NCBI RefSeq assembly: GCF_016756595.1
Contig: NZ_AP023257.1
Location: 124,001 to 188,000, forward strand
Direction of reading: 5' to 3'
Source: Mesorhizobium sp. L-2-11
GTDB lineage: Bacteria > Pseudomonadota > Alphaproteobacteria > Rhizobiales > Rhizobiaceae
Length of the DNA: 64,000 nucleotides
The notes beneath the pieces are model-generated. The model did not search any database and was not told the DNA's origin. It was given only the letters and a program-made list of their open reading frames with translations. Shown here one piece after another: positions 8,667 through 17,250 of the stretch (position 1 is its first letter; each line of letters opens with the position of its first letter). Both the position numbers and the translations under genes were made by a program.

Positions 8667-9552
8667 TCTGATTGTCGTCGGCGGCAGCTTTGCCGGCCTG
8701 TCTGCCGCCCTCCAGGCGGCACGGGCCGGGCGCAACGTCCTGGTGATCGACGCAGGCCAGCCGCGCAATCGTTTTGCCGAGCATTCACACGGGTTCCTGG
8801 GACAGGACGGGCGCGCGCCTGGCGCAATCCTGGATGACGCAAGACGGCAGCTGCTGGCCTATCCGACAGCCAGGGTCCTCGCCGGATTGGCTGACAAGGC
8901 CGCTGCCGCCGGTTCCGGCTTCGAGATCACGACGGATCGCGGCGAGACATTCGGCGCAGCGCGGCTGGTTCTTGCCACCGGCGTGCGCGATATCCTGCCG
9001 GATGTCCCCGGGCTTGCCGAGCATTGGGGAAAGAGCGTGCTGCATTGTCCTTATTGCCATGGCTACGAGGTCGCCGGCGGGCCGCTTGGCGTGCTGGCAA
9101 CCGGCCCGATGGCGGTCCATCAAGCGCAATTGATCGCCGACTGGGGTGACGTCACTCTGTTCGCCAACGGTACGTTAGAGCCTGACGCGGAACAGATGCT
9201 TGCGCTGGAAAAGCGGGACGTGCGGTTCGAGCCGGCCGGCGTGGCCGAACTGGAAAAAAATGGTTCCGGCGGGCTGATCGTCAGGCTCGAAGACGGCCGA
9301 AGGACTGGCGTAAAGGCGCTGTTCACCGCACCGCGCAACACCATGGCCAGTGTGCTGGCCGAACAGCTTGGCTGCACCTTGACGGAGGGCCTCCTCGGCC
9401 CGGTGATCACCGTCGATGACCGACAGCAGACGAGCGTGCAGGGTGTCTATGCCGCGGGAGATGCGGCACGATCGATGCACAACATCGCCTTCGCCGTATC
9501 AGGTGGCGCCTTTGCGGGGATATGCGCCCACCAATCACTGGTTTTCGATTAG
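8656..9552 (+). CDS. NAD(P)/FAD-dependent oxidoreductase, thioredoxin-reductase-like
   Basis: The 298-residue protein has an N-terminal FAD motif (VVGGSFAGLSAALQAARAG), a redox-active CPYC in LHCPYCHGYEVAGG near residue 134, and a C-terminal FAD contact YAAGDAAR. This is the thioredoxin reductase layout. In the central domain the NADPH-binding motif is weak: GVLATGPMAVHQAQL lacks a clear GxGxxA. It may therefore use another electron donor or act as a small-molecule disulfide reductase. The start overlaps the Rrf2 stop by 11 bases. The gene ends convergently with the DeoR gene; their stop codons overlap at 9549-9552. Confidence 0.85.
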   Translation: MQYDLIVVGGSFAGLSAALQAARAGRNVLVIDAGQPRNRFAEHSHGFLGQDGRAPGAILDDARRQLLAYPTARVLAGLADKAAAAGSGFEITTDRGETFGAARLVLATGVRDILPDVPGLAEHWGKSVLHCPYCHGYEVAGGPLGVLATGPMAVHQAQLIADWGDVTLFANGTLEPDAEQMLALEKRDVRFEPAGVAELEKNGSGGLIVRLEDGRRTGVKALFTAPRNTMASVLAEQLGCTLTEGLLGPVITVDDRQQTSVQGVYAAGDAARSMHNIAFAVSGGAFAGICAHQSLVFD

Positions 9553-10322
9553 GTGCCGCTTTCGTCAGCGGCAATGCTGAGCCGTGCGCCAGCTTGCTCA
9601 AGGGCTGCAGCGATGGCGCGCGGCGGCGGCCGATCGGTGACGAGTTCGGAAAAGCCGTCGAGGCCGCAGACCTGGACCAGCCCCTGGCGGCCGAACTTGG
9701 TGTGGTCGGTGATGACGAGCGAGCGCTGGCCGCGCGACAGCACCATGCGGGCGAACTCCGCCTCGTCCAGATCATAGTCCATCACGCCGGTGACGGCATC
9801 GACCGCGCCGGTGGAGATCACAGCGTGGCTGACGGAAAAGCGGCTGACGAATGCAATGGCCGAGACGCCGAAGGCGGCGCCCGAATCGCTGCGCAGTTCG
9901 CCGCCGGCCATATAGACCTTGTTGCCGTTGACGGTGGCCAGCGTGCGGGCGATGTCCGAGGAGTTGGTGACTACCGTCAACCGCCGGTGGCCGAGCAGTT
10001 CGCGGGCCAGGAACGAGGTCGTGGTGCCGGTGTCGAGCATGATCGCTTCGCCGTCGCGGATGGTCGCGGCAACCATGCGGGCGATGGCGCGCTTGGCATC
10101 GGCATTCTCGCGCATGCGCCGCTCGAACGGCGCCTCGCCGGCCATCGACGGCAGGCCGACGGCGCCATGCATCTTCAGGATCGAACCGTCACTGGTCAGC
10201 GGCTTGACGTCGCGGCGCACGGTCTCCAGCGAGACGCCCAGCCGGTCGGCCAGGCTGGCGATGGTGACGGTGCCTTCCTCATGGAGGAGACGCAGGATTT
10301 CGCCATGCCGCTTCGAGGGCAT
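9549..10322 (-). CDS. DeoR-family transcriptional regulator
   Basis: The N-terminal DeoR helix-turn-helix is clear (KRHGEILRLLHEEGTVTIAS, then RLGVSLETVRRDVKPL). The C-terminal sugar-phosphate-sensing domain contains the typical IMLDTGTTTSFLARELL and VVTNSSDIARTL. The ATG at 10322 is chosen; a GTG at 10331 would add three residues. It is divergent from the choline-kinase-like/flavoprotein operon at 10734, across a 411-base gap with repeats, so it probably regulates that operon (inference). Family effectors are phosphorylated sugars, which fits a neighbouring kinase. Confidence 0.88.
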   Translation of the reverse strand: MPSKRHGEILRLLHEEGTVTIASLADRLGVSLETVRRDVKPLTSDGSILKMHGAVGLPSMAGEAPFERRMRENADAKRAIARMVAATIRDGEAIMLDTGTTTSFLARELLGHRRLTVVTNSSDIARTLATVNGNKVYMAGGELRSDSGAAFGVSAIAFVSRFSVSHAVISTGAVDAVTGVMDYDLDEAEFARMVLSRGQRSLVITDHTKFGRQGLVQVCGLDGFSELVTDRPPPRAIAAALEQAGARLSIAADESGT

Positions 10323-10733
10323 CGGTTTCACCCAATCGGTTTGTTGCGCTACTGACCGCTTCTAAGGCAAATCGGCCACAGTTTTCAAGAAATCCTTGTG
10401 ATTTCGGGCAAAAAGCCACAAGTTTTCGTTGACAAGCCAGATCACATGGCGTGACACTGGCTTGTGACAGGCTTCGGAACTGCCACGGGAGAACGATGGC
10501 AGAGCCGCACCAAAATTCGCCTGCCCGAACGTCCGGGAAATCGTCTGACGTAAGGGAAAAGGACTTTTTTGAATCCGCGGGGGCGGATGCCGGAGTCAAC
10601 GAACCCGGCACTGGGGCTCGTCGGTGCGGTGCGGGATACCGATCCCGGGATCCCGCACCGACGAGAACTTCGCATTGATCCCTCCTGCCGGCCGCCAGCT
10701 TTGTGTCGCCCGTGGCGCCTTGACCCCCGCGCA
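10323..10733. promoter_or_regulatory. Divergent control region with direct repeats, dyad and a large hairpin
   Basis: Three structures are visible. A direct repeat GCCACAGTTTTC occurs at 10375-10386, with GCCACAAGTTTTC at 10415-10427. An inverted repeat ACAAGCCAG (10432-10440) / CTGGCTTGT (10457-10465) is separated by 16 bases, just after a TTGACA at 10429-10434. A long hairpin pairs CTCGTCGGTGC...GGGAT (10617-10637) with ATCCCGCACCGACGAG (10650-10665), with a five-base bulge made by a duplicated GGTGC. The first two could be DeoR operators. The hairpin lies in the leader of the downstream operon without a T-run. No gene was recognised here. Confidence 0.5.
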
Positions 10734-11633
10734 ATGAGAGATGGACCCGTGACCGCCGAGGACCGCATCCGCGCCCTGCCCTGCTGGACCGGCAGCGTCG
10801 AGATCGCGCCGCTGCCGGGCGGCCTGAGCAACGCCAACTATCTGGTCAAGGACGCCGCCGGGCGGCATGTCGTGCGCTTTGGCCAGGACTTTCCATTCCA
10901 TCACGTCTTCCGCGAGCGCGAGGTGATGACCGCGCGCGCGGCGCATGCCGCCGGCTTCGCGCCGGCAGTCCACCATTCCGAGCCCGGCATCCTGGTGACG
11001 GAATTTCTCGGCGCCAAGACCTATGTCGCCGAAGACGTCCGCGCCAATATCGACCGCGTCGCCGCCCTGATGCGCGGCTTCCATCGCGAGATGCCCAATC
11101 ATGTCTCCGGCGCCGGCTTCATGTTCTGGGTGTTCCATGTCATCCGCGACTATGCGCGAACGCTGGAAGAAGCCGACAGCCGCATGCGAAGCGAGTTGCC
11201 GCGGCTGCTGACGCTTGCAGACGAGCTCGAACGGGCGCAGAAATTGCTGCCGATCGTCTTCGGTCATAATGACCTTCTGCCGGCTAACATTCTCGATGAC
11301 GGGCACCGGCTGTGGCTTATCGATTTTGAATATGCCGGCTTCAACACGGCGATGTTCGATCTCGCCGGCGTCGCCTCGAACGCCAGCATGAACGACGAGG
11401 AGTCCTTCACCTTCCTGACCTCCTATTTCATGAAGGAGCCGGACGAGGCGATCCGCCGCTCGCATGCGGCCATGCAATGTGCATCGCTGCTGCGCGAGGC
11501 GATGTGGAGCATGGTTTCCGAACTTTATCTCGACGCGCCCGGCATCGACTACGTCGCCTATACCTGCGAAAACCTGACGCGGCTCGATGCCGCGCTGGAA
11601 AACTACAGAACAAAATACGGACAGAAATCATGA
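10734..11633 (+). CDS. Choline-kinase-like phosphotransferase (APH fold)
   Basis: The roughly 299-residue protein has the aminoglycoside/choline kinase fold: a glycine-rich loop LPGGLSNANYLV, the catalytic loop FGHNDLLPANIL (HxDxxxxN), and the metal-binding LIDFEYAGFNTAMFDLAG. This is most like choline/ethanolamine kinases. ATG 10734 is given; GTG 10749 is a serious alternative because GAGAG lies 7 bases before it. The stop overlaps the next start in an ATGA junction, so it is translationally coupled to the flavoprotein gene. Phosphorylation of an amino alcohol or a related small molecule is likely; the substrate is unknown. Confidence 0.85.
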   Translation: MRDGPVTAEDRIRALPCWTGSVEIAPLPGGLSNANYLVKDAAGRHVVRFGQDFPFHHVFREREVMTARAAHAAGFAPAVHHSEPGILVTEFLGAKTYVAEDVRANIDRVAALMRGFHREMPNHVSGAGFMFWVFHVIRDYARTLEEADSRMRSELPRLLTLADELERAQKLLPIVFGHNDLLPANILDDGHRLWLIDFEYAGFNTAMFDLAGVASNASMNDEESFTFLTSYFMKEPDEAIRRSHAAMQCASLLREAMWSMVSELYLDAPGIDYVAYTCENLTRLDAALENYRTKYGQKS

Positions 11634-14083
11634 CATTGCCCGCCCACGCCGAGATCGTCGTCATCGGCGGCGGCATAATCGGCTGTTCGACGGCTTATCA
11701 TCTGGCGCGTGACCACAAGGCCGATGTCGTGCTCCTGGAACAGGGCAAACTGACTTCGGGCTCGACATGGCATGCCGCGGGGCTGGTCGGTCAATTGCGG
11801 TCTTCGGCCTCGATCACCCGCCTGCTCAAATATTCGGTCGATCTCTATAAGGGGCTGGAAGCCGAAACCGGGCTCGCCACCGGCTGGAAGATGACCGGAT
11901 GCCTCAGGCTCGCCACCAATGCCGACCGCTGGATCGAGTATAAGAGGCTGGCGACGACGGCGAAGAGCTTCGGCATGGATATGCAGTTGCTGTCACCGGC
12001 CGAGGTCAAGGCAATGTGGCCGCTGCTGGAAACCGGCGATCTCGTCGGCGCCAGTTGGCTGCCGACCGACGGCCAGGCAAGCCCTTCCGACATCACGCAG
12101 TCGCTGGCCAAAGGCGCGCGCATGCATGGCGCCAGACTATTCGAGGATGTCCGCGTCACCGGCTTCGACATGAACGAGGGCCGCATCACTGCGGTAAAGA
12201 CCAACAGGGGCGATATCGCCTGCGACAAGGTGGTGAACTGTGCCGGGCAATGGGCGCGCCAGGTGGGGGCGCAGGCCGGCATCAACGTGCCGCTGCAGCC
12301 GGTGAAGCACCAGTACATCGTCACCGAGAGAATCGACGGGTTGGCGACCGATGCGCCGACGATCCGCGACCCCGACCGCCGCATCTATTTCAAGGAGGAG
12401 GTCGGCGGGCTGGTGATGGGCGGCTATGAGCCGAACCCGCAAGCCTGGTCGACCGACCTTCCCGGCGGCGATGTTCCTGATGACTGGCAGTTCCGGCTGT
12501 TCGACGACGATTACGATCATTTCGAGCAGCATATGAACCAGGCGATCACGCGGGTTCCGGCGCTCGAAACCGTCGGCATCAAGCAGATGATCAACGGGCC
12601 GGAGAGCTTCACGCCGGACGGCAATTTCATTCTCGGCGTGGCGCCCGAATGCGCCAACATGTTCGTCGGCGCCGGCTTCAACGCCTTCGGCATCGCGGCA
12701 GGCGGCGGCGCCGGCTGGGCTCTGGCGCAATGGGCGGTCGACGGCGAGGCGCCGCTCGACCTGTGGGTGGTCGATATCAGGCGCTTTTCCGACCTCCACC
12801 GCGACCGGCAATGGGTCCGCGACCGCACGCTGGAAGCCTATGGCAAGCACTACACGATCGGCTTCCCGCATGAGGAGTATGTCACGGTTCGGCCACGGAT
12901 CGTGTCGCCGCTCTATGAACGGCTGCAAAAGCACCGCGCCGTGTTCGGCTGCAAACTCGGTTGGGAGCGGCCGAACTGGTTTGCGCCCGGAGGTGTCGAG
13001 CCGAAGGACATCTATTCGATGGGCCGGCAGAACTGGTTCGCGCCGGTCGGCGACGAGCACCGGCATGTGCGCGAACACGTCGGCATCTTCGACCAGTCGT
13101 CCTTCGCCAAATATGAAATGACCGGCGCGGACGCGCTGAAGGCGCTCGACTGGATCTGCGCCAACGACGTCGCCAAGCCGGTCGGCCGGCTGACCTACAC
13201 GCAGCTTCTCAACACGCGCGGCGGCATCGAGGCCGACCTGACCGTGGCGCGGCTCGGCGAAGACCGATTCTACGTCGTCACCGGCACCGGCTTTAGGACG
13301 CATGACTTCTCGTGGATCGGCGACCATGTCGGCAACGAGCTCGACGTGACGCTCACCGATGTCACCGAGGATTTCGGCACGCTGTCGCTGATGGGGCCGC
13401 GCGCCCGCGACGTGCTGGCTGCGGTGACCGATGCGGACGTGTCGAACACCGCTTTCCCGTTCGGACATGTGCGGGAAATCTCCATCGCCGGCCACACAGT
13501 TCGAGCGCTGCGCGTCACCTATGTCGGCGAGCTCGGCTGGGAGCTGCATGTGCCGATCGCGGCGACGGGCGAAATCTTCGACGCGCTGATGGCGGCGGGC
13601 GAGAAATACAGCATCCGCCCGGTCGGCTACCGGGCGCTGGAATCGTTGCGGCTGGAAAAAGGCTACCGCGCCTGGGGCTCCGACATAACGCCCAACGACA
13701 CGCCGCAGGAGGCCGGCCTCGGCTGGTCGGTGAAGCTTCGCAAGAATACCGATTTTCTCGGGCGGCGGGCGCTGGAAGAGATCGGCGGCGCAGCGTTGAA
13801 AAAACGCTTTGCCGGCTTCACCGTCGATGATTGCGAGATCGTGCTGCTCGGGCGCGAGACGATCCTGCGCAACAGCGAGCCGGTCGGCTACCTGACCAGC
13901 GGCGGCTATGGCTACACCGTCGGCAAGAACATCGGCTACGGCTATGTGCGCAACGCCGACGGCGTCAGCGACGATTTCCTCACCTGCGGCGACTACGAGC
14001 TGGTGGTCGCTATGCAGCGGACGCCGGCAAAAATCCATCTCGAGCCGCTTTACGACCCGGCCGGGGAAAGGGTCAGAGCCTAG
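11630..14083 (+). CDS. Sarcosine/dimethylglycine dehydrogenase-like flavoprotein with GCV_T domains
   Basis: The 817-residue protein has four parts in order. These are an FAD-dependent DAO domain (VVIGGGIIGCSTAYHL near residue 10; TWHAAGLVGQLR near 48), an FAO_M-type linker near 370-430, an aminomethyltransferase (GCV_T) domain near 430-690, and a GCV_T C-terminal barrel near 700-810. This is the layout of dimethylglycine and sarcosine dehydrogenases, which oxidise N-methyl amines and pass the one-carbon unit to tetrahydrofolate. The start overlaps the kinase-like gene by four bases. The exact substrate is not decided by the sequence; N-methylated glycine derivatives are the best guess. Confidence 0.88.
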   Translation: MTLPAHAEIVVIGGGIIGCSTAYHLARDHKADVVLLEQGKLTSGSTWHAAGLVGQLRSSASITRLLKYSVDLYKGLEAETGLATGWKMTGCLRLATNADRWIEYKRLATTAKSFGMDMQLLSPAEVKAMWPLLETGDLVGASWLPTDGQASPSDITQSLAKGARMHGARLFEDVRVTGFDMNEGRITAVKTNRGDIACDKVVNCAGQWARQVGAQAGINVPLQPVKHQYIVTERIDGLATDAPTIRDPDRRIYFKEEVGGLVMGGYEPNPQAWSTDLPGGDVPDDWQFRLFDDDYDHFEQHMNQAITRVPALETVGIKQMINGPESFTPDGNFILGVAPECANMFVGAGFNAFGIAAGGGAGWALAQWAVDGEAPLDLWVVDIRRFSDLHRDRQWVRDRTLEAYGKHYTIGFPHEEYVTVRPRIVSPLYERLQKHRAVFGCKLGWERPNWFAPGGVEPKDIYSMGRQNWFAPVGDEHRHVREHVGIFDQSSFAKYEMTGADALKALDWICANDVAKPVGRLTYTQLLNTRGGIEADLTVARLGEDRFYVVTGTGFRTHDFSWIGDHVGNELDVTLTDVTEDFGTLSLMGPRARDVLAAVTDADVSNTAFPFGHVREISIAGHTVRALRVTYVGELGWELHVPIAATGEIFDALMAAGEKYSIRPVGYRALESLRLEKGYRAWGSDITPNDTPQEAGLGWSVKLRKNTDFLGRRALEEIGGAALKKRFAGFTVDDCEIVLLGRETILRNSEPVGYLTSGGYGYTVGKNIGYGYVRNADGVSDDFLTCGDYELVVAMQRTPAKIHLEPLYDPAGERVRA

Positions 14084-14154
14084 CGCGGGCAATCGCGTCA
14101 GGCTTGCGCCGCCCCGGCGCAGACATCGACAGAATCTAAAGCGATCACCCTGGA

Positions 14155-14787
14155 TCAATTCACGCGCAGAACCACCCCGCGGCTGGGCACGATGTCGGCC
14201 TCGCCCGGCATGGAGACATAGGGCGACGTCTCCTCGGCGCGCGTGACGACGCCCTTCGCCTCGAGATCGGCGATCCGCGCGGCAAACCCGGCGTCCCACA
14301 GCGTGTTCTTGACCGTCAGCACGATTATCCCGCCCGGCCGGCAGATGCGGATCAGTTCGTCCAGCCCCTCGGCGCCGACATGGCCCGAGGTGAAGACGCC
14401 GGCCGATATGATGCCGGCATAGGCATCATCCGCGAAAGGCAGCGGCCCGCCGAGCGCCAGGCAGTGAAGCGCCGAATAGACGCCCTTTCGCGCTGCCTGG
14501 GCCAGCATGCCTTCCGAAATGTCGAGCGCCTCGACCTGCGGATAGCCCGCGATCTTCAGCCACTCGCCGATGAGCCCGGTGCCGGCGCCGGCATCGAGGA
14601 GCGGTGCCGCGCCGCGCGGCAAATGGCGGGCAAGCAAAGCGAGGCAGATGGTCGGGTGGCGATAACCGGCCGCCGACATGTCGGCGTCGTAGGTGTCCGA
14701 CCAGCTGTCGTAGAGCGCCGCCACCTCCTCTGGCCGCTTCGCCGCATAGGCTGCGGCGAGCGCGCCCTTATTTTTCCTGTCCGCCAT
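14155..14787 (-). CDS. Class I SAM-dependent methyltransferase
   Basis: The 210-residue protein carries the SAM-binding motif PLLDAGAGTGLIGEWL near residue 63, the acidic turn VEALDISEGML, and LPFADDAYAGIISAG. The opening KRPEEVAALYDSWSDTYDAD is typical of the Williams-Beuren-like or UbiE-like small methyltransferases. ATG 14787 is preferred because AGGA lies 5 bases upstream; an ATG at 14811 is in frame but lacks a binding site. It converges on the flavoprotein gene and is divergent from the second kinase-like gene. The substrate is unknown. Confidence 0.82.
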   Translation of the reverse strand: MADRKNKGALAAAYAAKRPEEVAALYDSWSDTYDADMSAAGYRHPTICLALLARHLPRGAAPLLDAGAGTGLIGEWLKIAGYPQVEALDISEGMLAQAARKGVYSALHCLALGGPLPFADDAYAGIISAGVFTSGHVGAEGLDELIRICRPGGIIVLTVKNTLWDAGFAARIADLEAKGVVTRAEETSPYVSMPGEADIVPSRGVVLRVN

Positions 14788-14947
14788 CGCAGTCCTGTCC
14801 GCAAAAGCCAAAGCGCCGCAACGCCCCTAGCGCGTCCTACGGGAACGCACGGCGCAGAAGTGAATCGCATGCCGGCAATGATAGCCAAACGGCGAAATTT
14901 GTGGAACCGTCGTCACCACAAATAGACGCGAAAAGAGGGCAGAAGCG

Positions 14948-15850
14948 ATGGGGAACGAGGAAGCACGCGCGGCGCTTGCAACCATTCCGGCGCTGGCCGG
15001 CTACGAAGGACCGCTGGAGCGGCTCGGCGGCCTCACCAACCTCGTCTTCAGGGCTGGAGATGCCTGCCTGCGGATTCCCGGCAAGGGCACGCAGGAGTAT
15101 ATCAACCGCGCCAACGAGGCGGTGGCGGCGCGGGCGGCAGCGATGGCCGGCGTCAGCCCTGAGCTTCTGCATGTCGACGGCGAGACAGGCGTGATGGTGA
15201 CGCGCTTCATCGCTGGCGCCGAGACGATGTCGCCGGAAAAATTCAGGACCCGGGCGGGCAGTCCGGCGCGTGCCGGCAAGGCCTTCCGCAGATTGCATAC
15301 ATCCGGCGCGGTGTTTCCCTTCCGCTTCGAGCTGTTTGCGATGATCGACGACTACCTGAAGGTGTTGTCGACCAAGGACGTCGCCCTGCCTGCCGGTTAC
15401 CACGATGTCGTTATCGAGGCGGAAACCGTGCGCTCGGCGCTTGCCGCGCATCCCCTGCCTCTTGTCGCCTGCCACTGTGACCCGCTGTGCGAAAATTTCC
15501 TCGATGCGGGCGACAGGATGTGGATCGTCGACTGGGAGTATTCCGGCATGAACGACCCGCTTTGGGATCTCGGCGACCTCAGCGTCGAGGGACAATTTGA
15601 TACGGCGCAGGAGGAAGAGATGATGGGCGCCTATTTCGGTGGCGAGCCAACCTCGGCGGAGCGCGGCCGCATCGTCACTTACAAGGCGATGTGCGATCTG
15701 TTGTGGACGCTGTGGGGGCTGATCCAGCTTGCCAACAGCAATCCGGCCGACGATTTCCGCGCCTATGCCGACGGTCGTTTTTCACGCTGCAGGGCGCTGA
15801 TGGAGACGGCCGACTTCTCAAGGCATCTGGCGGCAGTGCGCGCGGGTTAA
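14948..15850 (+). CDS. Second choline-kinase-like phosphotransferase
   Basis: The 300-residue protein shares the APH/choline kinase fold: LGGLTNLVFRAGDACLRIPG as the nucleotide loop, CHCDPLCENFL as the catalytic loop (HxDxxxxN kept), and WIVDWEYSGMNDPLWDLGDL as the metal loop. The WDLGDLS segment is typical of LicA/choline kinases. It is clearly a different branch from the kinase at 10734. It is a single gene, divergent from the methyltransferase, with GAGGGCAG before the ATG. Choline, ethanolamine or another amino alcohol are candidate substrates. Confidence 0.83.
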   Translation: MGNEEARAALATIPALAGYEGPLERLGGLTNLVFRAGDACLRIPGKGTQEYINRANEAVAARAAAMAGVSPELLHVDGETGVMVTRFIAGAETMSPEKFRTRAGSPARAGKAFRRLHTSGAVFPFRFELFAMIDDYLKVLSTKDVALPAGYHDVVIEAETVRSALAAHPLPLVACHCDPLCENFLDAGDRMWIVDWEYSGMNDPLWDLGDLSVEGQFDTAQEEEMMGAYFGGEPTSAERGRIVTYKAMCDLLWTLWGLIQLANSNPADDFRAYADGRFSRCRALMETADFSRHLAAVRAG

Positions 15851-15891
15851 GTACCAAAAATCTGAACGTTAAAGTACCAGAAACCTTGACC

Positions 15892-16812
15892 CTAGTTGAC
15901 ACCTTTCGGCACGTTTTCCGGCGGCACCGTGTCGACCACCTTCTGGCGATGGAAGATGAACAGGCCGGCCAGCACGATGATGCCCGAGCCGATCAGGATG
16001 CGCGGGCCGGGCATGTCGCCGAAGAAGGCCAGCCCGAAGATGACGGCCCACAGCAGCAGGCTGTAATGCAGCGGCGCCAGCGTCGACGCCGGCGCCAGCT
16101 TCAGCGCCCTGGTGATCATCAGGTGCGCGCCGCAGGAGACGATGCCAAGAAGCAGCATGGCGCCGAAATCGAGCGAGGACGGCGTCTGCCAGTTGCCGAT
16201 GGTGAGAAACCCGCCGACCAGCAGCGTGCCGATGGTTTGCCAGGTTACGAGCGAGGTGTCGCTCGTGCCGCGCAACCTCCGGTTGAGAATGATGGCGAAT
16301 GCGAATGAAATGCTCCCGGCCAGCGCGAAGGTCGACGACAGCGAAAACGCGGCCGAGGACGGTTTGAGCATGATCAGCACGCCGCAGAACCCGACCAGGA
16401 TCGCCATCCAGCGGCGCCAGCCGACCTTTTCACCAAGCAACAGGTGGGACAGCGCCGCCACATAGATAGGTCCGGCCATGTAGAAGCTCATGACGTCGGC
16501 GAGCGGCAGATAGACGACGGCGGCGTAGAACAGCGCCGTGTCAAGCGTCGTCATGACGACGCGCAAGACCTGCAGTTCCAGGCGCTCCATGCGGAACAGC
16601 TTGGCCGCGCCTTGACGGGCGATCATCGGACCAAGCACGAAAAAGGCGCCGATGGAACGGATCAGCACGACCTGGCCGACGGAAAAGCTGGCGACCAGCC
16701 ATTTGCCCATCGCATCGTTCAACGCAAACAGGAAATCGCCGGCCAGCATCAGCAGAATGCCAGCGAGCAGCACGTTCCTTATCGTCGCATTCTGGGCTGG
16801 TGGTTGTGCCAT
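15892..16812 (-). CDS. EamA/DMT-family transporter (RhaT/RarD superfamily)
   Basis: The 306-residue protein is almost entirely hydrophobic with about ten transmembrane segments and two EamA repeats (about 12-140 and 155-285). It begins MAQPPAQNATIRNVLLAGIL. Members export metabolites such as amino acids or purines across the inner membrane. ATG 16812 is used; GGGAGGAA lies further upstream than usual (about 13 bases). It is the last gene of a minus-strand set running ilvD, deaminase-like gene, small lipoprotein, exporter. Whether they share one transcript is not certain because the gap before it is 137 bases. Confidence 0.86.
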   Translation of the reverse strand: MAQPPAQNATIRNVLLAGILLMLAGDFLFALNDAMGKWLVASFSVGQVVLIRSIGAFFVLGPMIARQGAAKLFRMERLELQVLRVVMTTLDTALFYAAVVYLPLADVMSFYMAGPIYVAALSHLLLGEKVGWRRWMAILVGFCGVLIMLKPSSAAFSLSSTFALAGSISFAFAIILNRRLRGTSDTSLVTWQTIGTLLVGGFLTIGNWQTPSSLDFGAMLLLGIVSCGAHLMITRALKLAPASTLAPLHYSLLLWAVIFGLAFFGDMPGPRILIGSGIIVLAGLFIFHRQKVVDTVPPENVPKGVN

Positions 16813-16949
16813 GCCGATGTCGCTTCCTCCCGCATGAAAGCCCGGTGAGCAGCGTCGTAGACGCAAGCAGCCGCTTTGACGAGCGCAAATCGGGAAGCCG
16901 GCCAGACCAGGGATCGGAAATCGGCTGGGCCTGTACGGTTCGGGGCGGC

Positions 16950-17204
16950 CTACTCTGGCCGTGGCCGAATAATGACCGGACGATAGATCACCGGCCGATC
17001 CCAGGGATCGAAGACCGACGCACTTCTGAGCTCGGCGCGGCGCGCCAGATCGATGCGCTGCAGACATTCGGCGAAGGCATCATTCTTCCTGACGAAGCCG
17101 TAGGAACGGCATTTCGCCTCGTCCGCGGCACGACGCTCTTCGGCCGTCATGCAGCCGGCACAGGTCGCCGCCAACACGACCACCATTGCCGCCTTGTACC
17201 ACAT
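16950..17204 (-). CDS. Small predicted lipoprotein of unknown function
   Basis: The 84-residue product begins MWYKAAMVVVLAATCAGCMT, a short hydrophobic signal ending in CAGC, an imperfect lipobox. The mature part is charged with two further Cys (KCRSYGF and ECLQRI), which could form a disulfide in the periplasm, and a Pro/Arg-rich tail. ATG 17204 is strongly supported by GAGGAGG about 6 bases upstream. Similar short CRSYGF-type lipoproteins are common in rhizobia (from memory), but no function is known to me. Confidence 0.7.
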   Translation of the reverse strand: MWYKAAMVVVLAATCAGCMTAEERRAADEAKCRSYGFVRKNDAFAECLQRIDLARRAELRSASVFDPWDRPVIYRPVIIRPRPE

Positions 17205-17250
17205 GCTGTCCTCCTCGGCATAAAACTGGAGGTTGATCGTAGACTTGCGG

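Noticed and set aside
10451..10678. A 75-codon frame in the DeoR/kinase gap
   Set aside because: It has no binding site, no recognisable content and runs through the hairpin; treated as non-coding.
12137..14299. A 720-codon open frame on the minus strand opposite the sarcosine-dehydrogenase-like gene
   Set aside because: The frame has Arg/Asp-rich, low-information sequence and no family motif; it is the mirror of strong codon bias on the other strand.
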